This document shows positions 27,621 to 35,522 of a DNA stretch of 64,000 bases, one piece after another. Under the pieces are notes generated by a model. The model saw only the letters and a program-made list of their open reading frames with translations. It ran no database searches and was not told where the DNA came from. The stretch is from Planctomycetaceae bacterium (GTDB lineage Bacteria; Planctomycetota; Planctomycetia; Pirellulales; Pirellulaceae): positions 1 through 64,000 of the forward strand of contig JAIYDN010000100.1 in assembly GCA_027487485.1 (NCBI GenBank), read 5' to 3'. Each line of letters opens with the position of its first letter. Within the stretch, counting starts at the first letter, position 1. The translations under genes were made by a program, and so were the position numbers.

Positions 27621-27965
27621 TTAACCGTTAGGGCCTTGGACTCGGAGACGCTTTTGAATGTCTGTTTCGAGAACGCCGAAAACTGCTTCGTGACGTTGAA
27701 CGGACATTTGCAGAGCGGCCAGCAATCGCTTGGCTGTGAAGAAGTTCATAATCACGCGTTGCTTAACGTGGATCGGATCCTTTGGAATTCCGACTGGTTG
27801 TGGATTGAGACCGAAGTCAACAATCAATTCTTCTGGCGAGCCTGTAACGCGGCAAAAGTTCGCGTAGCAAGCGATTGCTTCATCGTCTCGTACTTGAACT
27901 TGAACGCTCTGCTGCTGTTGTTGCGGCTGAGACTCTGTAGTATCTGGTGCTACATCTGTCGACAT
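27621..27965 (-). CDS. DUF3467 protein
   Basis: 114 residues from the ATG at 27965 (MSTDVAPDTTES); the ATG/TTG-type start at 27995 adds ten unlikely residues. A poly-Gln patch (~15-20) is followed by CYANFCRVTGSPEELIVDFG and RVIMNFFTAKRLLAALQMSV then QRHEAVFG, the DUF3467 signature. These are small cytosolic proteins of unknown function. It is last in the minus-strand operon after the M50 gene and ends before a strong terminator. Confidence 0.9.
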   Translation of the reverse strand: MSTDVAPDTTESQPQQQQQSVQVQVRDDEAIACYANFCRVTGSPEELIVDFGLNPQPVGIPKDPIHVKQRVIMNFFTAKRLLAALQMSVQRHEAVFGVLETDIQKRLRVQGPNG

Positions 27966-28081
27966 AATTTTCTCTCCTGAGAAACAAACAAACAAGGATA
28001 GGATTTGCTCAGAGCCTCTCTCCGAACAACACTGAATGTACCACGCAACTTCGGTTCGTGCAGACTTGGAATCAAATAGTC

Positions 28082-30322
28082 TTAAAATTCGAAGTTGAAG
28101 GTTTTCGTAACGTAACGATATAACCGGGAACCAAGGGATCTCCAGGCCAAGTGAACTTTTGCTTGTCCACGATAGCCAGGTCGCAAGGGTACGTCAGTTG
28201 CATCGAAAACGATTTTGGCTTGGTAAGATGTGCTGATAGGGCGAGTTCTACCGTACTCATCTGTTTTGGTGTCGAGTTTTCCACCCGCAGAAATGGCTAG
28301 ATTGGAAGGGCTTTCTTTCATTTCGGTTTCTGCAAAGCTGAAGACCTTTCCTGTTACGGATTCCAGTTGTGCTGCGTCGAACATGATCTCCACTTCATCG
28401 CCAACTTTGACCAAATCGCGGTCGTGCTGGTCGACCACCATCACCCCTTCCATTTTGTCATTGGGACCGACCATACAAACGAGCTCACCTTCGGTGAAGT
28501 AGGCTTCGGAGTTCACTGGGGTGAACGGGTTGCCCCACCAGCTGGAAAGCTGTTCTTGTGCTTTTGCGGCCTTGCTCTCTTCCTTGTCCGGCGGTTGGTA
28601 GAGAATCCCATTGATTGGACTTCGAATTACCAAGTTGGCTTCTTTGTCTTTCACCGTCTGAAGCAGTTCTTGTTTCTTCTTGAGTTCGCTTTGCTGGGCT
28701 CGGACATTCTGTTTTAATCGCGGAGTGGTTACCGAATCGAATTCCAGTTGTTCCAGAATGGTTTGAGTGGTGCGTACTTCGCCCTCGGCGGAATTGCGTT
28801 GAAAATGGAGCTCGGGGTTCTCCAGAAGGCCAATACTATCGCCTGCCTTGATCGAATCGCCAGGCTTGGCGTCCCAGCCCACCAACTTGCCGGCTACCAA
28901 AGTCCGGACCTCGTACGCATCTTCTGGTCGGACTTCAGCAGCACAGTAGACGTAGAATGGAAGTGGGAAGAAGCAAATGAAAGCCAAGATTCCCGACGTG
29001 ATTGCCAAGCTTGTCAAGATGTTGGCTCGTTTCATCTTTGCCGCCTTTCCTGGAGTTTTGAAAAATTTGTAAATCGACATGACACCCGGTACAACCATCC
29101 CCGCGACACCCGCAATCGCAAAGGCCCGCCCCAGCGATTGCAATCCATAAGGCTTGAGAACTTGGTTCAAGAACATAATGATTCCGAAAGCGACTACCCA
29201 GCGATACACAAACGAGGCAATCGTGTAGATACCGAACAGCAATTGATTCCGCTGAGGCAAAAACGGGTTCTCTTGAAGTTCAAGCCCCAAGCAATTCTTT
29301 TGAAACCATCGCTTCAGAATCTCGCTCGACTTCTGACGCAGATTGGGGATTTCCAGAGCGTCCATCGTGATGTAATACCCGTCAAATCTCAGCAATGGAT
29401 TGCCATTGAAAACAACCGTGCTGACCGAGCAGATGAACATGACGCTCAAGCATAGGAAGCGGAACATTCCGTCCTCGCTAAACCACCATAAAAATGTCGC
29501 GATCGAGGCCAATATCAATTCGACGTACATGCCCGCTGCGCCGATGAACACGCGCTGCCACTTGTTCGGCAACATCCACGAGTCCGAAACATTGCAATAC
29601 AAACAGGGGGTAAAGACGAGCATCATGAAGCCCATCTCATGGCATTCACCACCGAACTTCTTACAGCTCAAGCCGTGCCCAAACTCGTGAAGGATTTTCA
29701 CGCAGGCCATGGTGATTCCTAAGAACAGCCAATTGTCCGCAGCGAAGAACTGTTCAAACGTGGGGAGCTTACCCTTGAACTCTTGGTAATTCACCAGGAC
29801 AAGTGTGATCGCCATCAAGCCGACAACGGCCACTAGCAGCAAGCACCAAGTGGTGAATAGCCACCCGAACCATGGCAGAAGCCGATTCAGAATCTTTTCG
29901 GGGTCGATACCTCGAAAGCGAATTGCGAAGATATTTGTAAACTTACCGACAAGTTCTCGTTTCTTCTTTTGGTCTCCACGACGACGCAGCTGCCTGCCTT
30001 GTCCACCTGCATGAGAGATGACCAACCCGCTTCGGTGCAGCATGCCTACGAATTGTTGCAGGTCTTGCAATGAGATTCGCTGTGGAGCAAACTCGGCCTG
30101 AAATGCTTCGCGAATTTGCTGAAGCGAATTCTGGCCGTCCAGCATGTTGAGGATTGCGAATTCCTCTTCATGGAATCGGAAGTAGTTTAAGCCAACCGGC
30201 TCTTTCACAACCCAGTAGGCGCGTCCATCATACTTATGACGTCGAGATTCCAAGTCAGGACGACGGCGCAGCCGCAATGGACGCATCGCGCTGTTGACTA
30301 GTGAATCCGCCATCGTCGTCAT
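28082..30322 (-). CDS. S2P-like M50 metalloprotease with PqqD-like and HlyD-like domains
   Basis: 746 residues. Residues ~35-105 look like a PqqD-type winged helix (EEEFAILNMLDGQNSLQQI). The membrane protease core has HEFGH at 212-216 and the distal NPLLRFDGYY, whose Asp314 completes the zinc site, among about eight to ten TM helices (150-445). Residues ~460-746 are a periplasmic adaptor with a biotinyl-lipoyl-like half and a coiled coil (LEQLEFDSVTTPRLKQNVRA). The family is often annotated as peptide zinc metalloprotease with HlyD domain and sits with HlyD genes in planctomycetes. It probably belongs to an export or peptide-maturation machine. It lies 53 bp after the HlyD gene. Confidence 0.88.
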   Translation of the reverse strand: MTTMADSLVNSAMRPLRLRRRPDLESRRHKYDGRAYWVVKEPVGLNYFRFHEEEFAILNMLDGQNSLQQIREAFQAEFAPQRISLQDLQQFVGMLHRSGLVISHAGGQGRQLRRRGDQKKKRELVGKFTNIFAIRFRGIDPEKILNRLLPWFGWLFTTWCLLLVAVVGLMAITLVLVNYQEFKGKLPTFEQFFAADNWLFLGITMACVKILHEFGHGLSCKKFGGECHEMGFMMLVFTPCLYCNVSDSWMLPNKWQRVFIGAAGMYVELILASIATFLWWFSEDGMFRFLCLSVMFICSVSTVVFNGNPLLRFDGYYITMDALEIPNLRQKSSEILKRWFQKNCLGLELQENPFLPQRNQLLFGIYTIASFVYRWVVAFGIIMFLNQVLKPYGLQSLGRAFAIAGVAGMVVPGVMSIYKFFKTPGKAAKMKRANILTSLAITSGILAFICFFPLPFYVYCAAEVRPEDAYEVRTLVAGKLVGWDAKPGDSIKAGDSIGLLENPELHFQRNSAEGEVRTTQTILEQLEFDSVTTPRLKQNVRAQQSELKKKQELLQTVKDKEANLVIRSPINGILYQPPDKEESKAAKAQEQLSSWWGNPFTPVNSEAYFTEGELVCMVGPNDKMEGVMVVDQHDRDLVKVGDEVEIMFDAAQLESVTGKVFSFAETEMKESPSNLAISAGGKLDTKTDEYGRTRPISTSYQAKIVFDATDVPLRPGYRGQAKVHLAWRSLGSRLYRYVTKTFNFEF

Positions 30323-30375
30323 GAATAACTAACCTTTTGATTATCTCGCGGGAAACAAGTTGGTTTGGTCGAGGC

Positions 30376-31665
30376 TTACTTTGCCCCAACCATGACTTCA
30401 ATCGTCGCTTCCATTCCTTCGCGGAAAAAGTACTGTCCGTCCGGCGTCAATTGGTTCTCAATGTCCACGTGAATGGGGTAAACCTTCGGGGATTCCGATC
30501 GTGGCGAGACATAGGTTACGACTCCATCGACCACGGGAGCATCCGGTATTCCAGGAACCAGAATACGCACTCGAGCGGGTGCATTGAGTAGCAGGTGAGG
30601 TGCAACATTCACTTCCGCGTTGCCAACCACACGAATGTTCTTCATCGAAGTCAGTCGGCAGATCACTTCGCCGGGACGCACAAAGCTGTATTGCTTCTTT
30701 GCGACTTCACTCACAAAACCATCCCAGTGAGCTGGGATCTTGCGCAGCTCTACTTGCACTAACGTTGCTTTCAGCTTCGCTTCTTGCAAAGCAACAGCGG
30801 CCGCTTGTTGCTCTTTTTCATTTTGCGAAACGGTAATCTGCAATTGAGCCTTGGTAAGTTCCAAACGCTTCTTTCGGTTGTCCAAGTCGCTTTCGGCACC
30901 TTGGCTGTTCAAATCGTCGGAGATTTCGAGCTCCACCTGAGCCACATCCACGGCTGCTTTCGCATACCGAATGCTGCTGTCATCTTTCAGCTTGATTTTT
31001 GCTGCTAGGAGTTCTTGTGTGGACACGTCCGATTCCGCTTGAGCGATTCGCGGATCGAGACAGATCATGATATCCCCTTGCTTCACTACCGAGCCATCAT
31101 CGACGAATAGCTCCGTAATGATCCCCTCGGATTGGGCCGCAATGAAGATGTCTTGGGGGAATCGAAGCTGGGCGTTGGTGACCATCAGCGAACCACCTCG
31201 CGACTGAGCCGCTTGATTGTTGGCCACAGGCACAACAATTCCCGAGCGAGGCGCTTGCGGGATCTCTGGACTCTGGTCTTGCGCAAATCGAACAGGCAAC
31301 GCATTGGTTGGCTTGACGTTCCTGTTCTCAACTGGCTTTGTCGCTTGAGCGAACCGGACCATGCCTTCGTCTAAGGAAGCGGCTGGCTCACTAGACAACT
31401 CCAGCAAACTGCCCTGGTCCGCAGTCAAGTTAGTTGCCGCCCCATCGATGTCCTTCAGCGTTGCCGAACCAAGCGATTCAGCATCAATCCTACCGAACGA
31501 GGCTGGGGAAGATGCCGAGGAGGATGGCTGGCCATTGATTCCCAACTGGGGAAATGTTTGATCAAGCCATGACCTTACGCCTGGCACCAATCCAATCGCC
31601 AATGCACTACCGCCAACGGCAACAGCCAAAGGCAAACCCACGTACCATTTACGATCTATCATCAA
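30376..31665 (-). CDS. HlyD-family periplasmic adaptor (membrane fusion protein)
   Basis: 429 residues. An N-terminal TM (~8-28) is followed by a low-complexity linker to ~150. The lipoyl/barrel half (AAQSEGIITELFVDDGSVVK then QGDIMICLD) begins ~172, a coiled coil spans ~210-290 (VELEISDDLNSQGAESDLDN), and the closing beta-barrel follows (VAKKQYSFVRPGEVICRLTS). Such adaptors bridge inner-membrane transporters and the outer membrane. Here no ABC or RND pump is adjacent; partners are a second HlyD protein with GAF domains and an M50 protease. The gap to the upstream gene is 32 bp. Confidence 0.88.
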   Translation of the reverse strand: MMIDRKWYVGLPLAVAVGGSALAIGLVPGVRSWLDQTFPQLGINGQPSSSASSPASFGRIDAESLGSATLKDIDGAATNLTADQGSLLELSSEPAASLDEGMVRFAQATKPVENRNVKPTNALPVRFAQDQSPEIPQAPRSGIVVPVANNQAAQSRGGSLMVTNAQLRFPQDIFIAAQSEGIITELFVDDGSVVKQGDIMICLDPRIAQAESDVSTQELLAAKIKLKDDSSIRYAKAAVDVAQVELEISDDLNSQGAESDLDNRKKRLELTKAQLQITVSQNEKEQQAAAVALQEAKLKATLVQVELRKIPAHWDGFVSEVAKKQYSFVRPGEVICRLTSMKNIRVVGNAEVNVAPHLLLNAPARVRILVPGIPDAPVVDGVVTYVSPRSESPKVYPIHVDIENQLTPDGQYFFREGMEATIEVMVGAK

Positions 31666-31697
31666 AATTGCACCTATTCGATTTTTTCAAAATACGA

Positions 31698-33758
31698 TTA
31701 AAACAGGACGTGCGCTCGAACCCACTCGATCGGGTCTTGGAAGACCACAAACGCAGCGCTTCGTTTCCCGCACTTCACGTCCAGCTTGACTCGAGCGCCC
31801 GGAAATCGCTTGATGTTGGACATCGCATCCGGATCGGGAATGCATCGTAATTTTACGACCGCTCCATCTTCTGCATCCAATTCCGCACGTTGGCCGATGC
31901 CCTCAGGATACAGCTTTCCTTTGTAGTAGACCGATGCTTCGGACATCAAAATGAATTCGACATCCAAGTAACCTTTGCCTGACTTCTTCGCTTCTTCCAT
32001 GGCGAGATCCAAGTATCGCATCCGCTTCTCAGGCATCAACACTTCCACTTCCCAGTCGGACGTGAGATCAGCAATCGTCATCAGAACTTGGCCTGTCACC
32101 ACAGGTCTCGCATTCAAGACTCGTTCGACGTCCCAAGTTGTAACGATACCCGTGATTGGACTTGTTCGTTGAAGTTTTTCCTTTTTCTCCAAAAGGATAT
32201 TAAGGTCATTCGTTCGATTAGCAATCGTGGTTTTCGTTTCTGCTTCTTCCGATTTGTAACGTTCTTTGTCCGAGGGTTGGAGCCCCTTCTGGTTCAAATT
32301 GTAGCTGGCGTTTTCGTTCTTTTTACGTGCCGTCAGCAACTCACCTTCGATGTTGGTAATCTGGCCGTCTAGCTCCCGATTCTTGAGTTCGACCAAAATG
32401 TCCCCCTCGTTGACCTTTTGGCTATGCTTTACATTCACCGCTTGGACTTCTCCATCAACGTGCGCGAAGACATTCTTTTCGATGCTCGGCTTGAGTTTTC
32501 CGTTCCCTTCTAAATCGAAATCGATGGGCACGATGACCATTGCCAGCAATCCTGCACCTATCAGACCCAGGATACCCAGGGTTTTGGGCAATGCGGAGCC
32601 GCGGAACATCCAGGTCATCCGATCCAGGAACTTCCAAACAGGCATCAAGAAGATTTGGCTGTGCGACTGCGAATTGGAAAGAGCGCGACAGGCGTGTTCG
32701 TAGACCAAATCGACTCGGCCCTCAAGCACGGACCTTGAAAGCTGAGTTTCAATCTGTTCGACAATCAATGCACCAATGATCTCTCGACGGGTGCGGGTTT
32801 CGCTGGTCTCGTTTCGGGATGCTAGCATATCCCCTTCGGTCTTCCGTTCCGGCTGCCGGATCGGAAGAACAGTGACCGTTCGACCATGGGACAAGTCCAC
32901 GTAATCTTCGATGGCTTCTTCGAGCTGGGGTGGTAAATCCACCATCGATCCATCGTACCAAAGGGGTTCACCACTTCTTACCACTCGCGTTGCAAGGTTA
33001 TTCAACGATTGGACAATGTTGGAACGATTCTCGATGGAATCTTGTCCGGAAATCGCGACCACGCGTGCGTTGCCTCCTTTGAGCATTGCCACGCTAACTC
33101 GATCGCATTCGATCAACCGTCGACCTTCGTTGGCGATGGTGTATGCGGTATCTTTCAGATCGAGATTCTCATGCACCAACCGAGCGAACTGATCGGACTG
33201 TTGCCATAGCTCTTGGCGCGTAGAGACTTGCTGCAACGTATGCCCTTGCAGCCATTCCCCCATCAACTTGGTCATGTGCTCCAAGAATCGCAGATAGCCA
33301 CGCTGAGCGTCGGCGGGTGCGTCAGGACGTTGCAATACTTCCAGCAAACCGACGGATTGTTTGTTCGCAACGAGCGGTGCTGTGACCAGAAGAAACCGGG
33401 TTGGATTGCTTTCGCCCCCTGCTTCCCCAGATCCAGATAACGGCGGAACCAACTCCGCGCGGCCTTGCGAAAAAAGTCGCGTTAACAGCCTGCCGTGCTG
33501 CTGAGCTTGCTCGTTGTTCGCTTGGAGCAGCGCAGGGTCCAACTGAATTTGATGGGCAAGCCGCATGCTTCCTTCATCGTCCACCAGCCAAATAGCACCT
33601 CCCGCAGCAGCTAAGGCGGAGATGATTCGCTGAAGCACGGCTGGATAGTATTCCGCGGCCGGTGTTTCTGATTTCGAAAGGTCCGAGATCTCGTTGACTA
33701 AACCTCGAATGTGCCTTTTTGTACTTTCGACATTCTCGTCCGTTGGTCCGGATGCCAT
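31698..33758 (-). CDS. GAF-domain sensor fused to HlyD adaptor
   Basis: 686 residues. Residues ~40-180 and ~190-350 form two GAF-like domains (IISALAAAGGAIWLVDDEGS; LIECDRVSVAMLKGGNARVV). A TM helix at ~393-412 leads to a lipoyl-type segment (VFAHVDGEVQAVNVKHSQKV), coiled coil (~455-530) and barrel (TSPITGIVTTWDVERVLNAR). The topology places ligand-sensing GAFs in the cytoplasm and the adaptor outside. It is first gene of the operon GAF-HlyD, HlyD, M50, DUF3467. The fusion suggests export gated by a cytosolic small molecule, which is inference. Confidence 0.88.
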   Translation of the reverse strand: MASGPTDENVESTKRHIRGLVNEISDLSKSETPAAEYYPAVLQRIISALAAAGGAIWLVDDEGSMRLAHQIQLDPALLQANNEQAQQHGRLLTRLFSQGRAELVPPLSGSGEAGGESNPTRFLLVTAPLVANKQSVGLLEVLQRPDAPADAQRGYLRFLEHMTKLMGEWLQGHTLQQVSTRQELWQQSDQFARLVHENLDLKDTAYTIANEGRRLIECDRVSVAMLKGGNARVVAISGQDSIENRSNIVQSLNNLATRVVRSGEPLWYDGSMVDLPPQLEEAIEDYVDLSHGRTVTVLPIRQPERKTEGDMLASRNETSETRTRREIIGALIVEQIETQLSRSVLEGRVDLVYEHACRALSNSQSHSQIFLMPVWKFLDRMTWMFRGSALPKTLGILGLIGAGLLAMVIVPIDFDLEGNGKLKPSIEKNVFAHVDGEVQAVNVKHSQKVNEGDILVELKNRELDGQITNIEGELLTARKKNENASYNLNQKGLQPSDKERYKSEEAETKTTIANRTNDLNILLEKKEKLQRTSPITGIVTTWDVERVLNARPVVTGQVLMTIADLTSDWEVEVLMPEKRMRYLDLAMEEAKKSGKGYLDVEFILMSEASVYYKGKLYPEGIGQRAELDAEDGAVVKLRCIPDPDAMSNIKRFPGARVKLDVKCGKRSAAFVVFQDPIEWVRAHVLF

Positions 33759-34048
33759 AGCTTCAGATCAATACGTAAAGTGGATCAAATGGAAGTAACA
33801 TGATGAACATATGCCCACCATCCATCGAAAGTTTGAATGCATTCCATAACTCGGAATACCCCAAACTCAAGAATAACAGATCAGAATACGTTTCATTCCT
33901 CTGTTGTAAAAGATCCAATCCGCAGAACCCGATCGAGAAGATTCATTCCCATCTTCCTTGCTTCCGGTTGTTTGGACTGGCGAAACTGTAAGGACCACGC
34001 AAGTGGAGCGGATTCCATTGCGCCCAGCTATTATAACTTCATCAAATC

Positions 34049-35518
34049 TTAAAGGCTGTTTGGGACAGTTGGTTGCAAAGCGGTTTCAATTTCGTCACGA
34101 ATCGATCTGGCTAGTGATTCGATTGCTGAGTTTGGAAGCCCGTGCGGGCTGCTGCGGAGCCAAAGAACTAACTCGGTCCCGAAGGTCGAAGCCAGGATGG
34201 CAAGCTCCGTCCCACGGCGTGTCGGAGGAGCTGCAGCGAAGTCAAGAATTCGACAATCGCCCAATGCAAAGCCGTTTCGCCCTACCGCGCGACGCGTGGG
34301 AAATCGCCGGATCGGGGCCCCGATGTAACTAAAAACGAACGTGCCGGGGCGGCTCTTCTTCAGGATCCGATCATGGACCCAAACTGGATAGCTACGGATT
34401 CGGCCAAGGGTGTCCAAGAACAATCCAGCTAGACTCCAATCTTGAACCGCTTGCAATTCCGTCTTGATCGTCTTCGCGTTGGACCAAATGTCAGTGCAAT
34501 CCTGGCTCGCTCTTCGAAGTATCGAGTAACCGATTCCGTTATGGCAAGGCGTTCGCCCCTTGCTAGATGGACGCATGTTGATCGGAAGAATGGCCGTGAG
34601 CCAACACTTTCTGGAACCCAGTGCTATTCGTTTCTGTTTTTCGAAAGCACTCATGCAAGCCGCAATCAAAAACTCATTCTGAGAGCATTCCCGCGTTAGG
34701 GCTGCTTGCCTGATGTTTCGAGTGGTCTCTTCATCGAACTTGATGGGGAAAAGATGAAGTCCTTCAAGAACAGGATCTGCAGACTGGGGTCGGCTGGCCA
34801 TCGACGCAGATGTCGTTTTTTCTGTCGCCAACCTCGCTAAGTGAAGAGCCGGCCGTGTCATGTACTTGACTAACTCGATCAACATGAACTTGGTTGCGGT
34901 CCATCGACTTACCGGATGTGGGATGGAACGATCCAAGGCATGTCGAGTCGACAGATTTCCAATTTCTGTCGGCTTCGCGAAGCGGGGAGGCGAGCTGACA
35001 AAAGCATCTTCCTTCAGTTCGTTGCGTGTGGCACGCTCGTAGGCATCGAACATATCGGACGAAAACTCTAAAGCACCTATCCCATCCGAAACAGCATGAT
35101 GAAAGGTGCAAATCAGTTGCCAGGAATCACCCTTGGGGACCATTCCAATTTTGATCCCACATTCTCGACTCAAGTCGATGTATTGCCAGTCTTTGAAGCA
35201 TTCGGCGCTCCATGCTCCAGCGATCGGCTCTAACAAGTGAACCTTTGGAATCGATGAAGTCATTTGCCAAAACAGTTTTCGTGTTCTGGGATCCTCGGAC
35301 ATGATACATTGCGTTAAAGGATGCAATTGGATCGCTTCGCGCAGTGCCTGTTCCCAGATACTCACCTTGCATGGCCCTTGAATCGTCCAAACAAAAGTAA
35401 AAGTCATGGGATACTGGGGCGAGTCGTCTTTCGCCATGTACCACTCAAAGTGAGTTGGATCCGCAAAAGGTAGATGAGGCATAGCTAGGTTCTGTTGATT
35501 GTCTTGGGGATGACTCAT
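34049..35518 (-). CDS. HHxxxDG condensation/acyltransferase-like protein
   Basis: 489 residues. The motif HHAVSDG (about residues 139-145) matches the HHxxxDG active site shared by NRPS condensation domains, wax-ester synthase/DGAT and PapA acyltransferases. Surrounding layout fits: EWYMAKDDSPQYPMTFTFVW at the start (like the WES/DGAT N-terminus) and ILPINMRPS in the middle, then a C-terminal half with SYIGAPIRRFP. The family transfers an acyl group from CoA or a carrier protein to an alcohol or amine. It starts four bases after the HCDH-KR gene, so it may release or esterify the lipid made by this cluster. The acceptor is unknown. Confidence 0.8.
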   Translation of the reverse strand: MSHPQDNQQNLAMPHLPFADPTHFEWYMAKDDSPQYPMTFTFVWTIQGPCKVSIWEQALREAIQLHPLTQCIMSEDPRTRKLFWQMTSSIPKVHLLEPIAGAWSAECFKDWQYIDLSRECGIKIGMVPKGDSWQLICTFHHAVSDGIGALEFSSDMFDAYERATRNELKEDAFVSSPPRFAKPTEIGNLSTRHALDRSIPHPVSRWTATKFMLIELVKYMTRPALHLARLATEKTTSASMASRPQSADPVLEGLHLFPIKFDEETTRNIRQAALTRECSQNEFLIAACMSAFEKQKRIALGSRKCWLTAILPINMRPSSKGRTPCHNGIGYSILRRASQDCTDIWSNAKTIKTELQAVQDWSLAGLFLDTLGRIRSYPVWVHDRILKKSRPGTFVFSYIGAPIRRFPTRRAVGRNGFALGDCRILDFAAAPPTRRGTELAILASTFGTELVLWLRSSPHGLPNSAIESLARSIRDEIETALQPTVPNSL

Positions 35519-35522
35519 CGTT

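Noticed and set aside
33759-34048. Short open frames between the GAF-HlyD gene and the acyltransferase gene
   Set aside because: Small, overlapping in two frames and featureless; the region is more likely the promoter of the GAF-HlyD operon.
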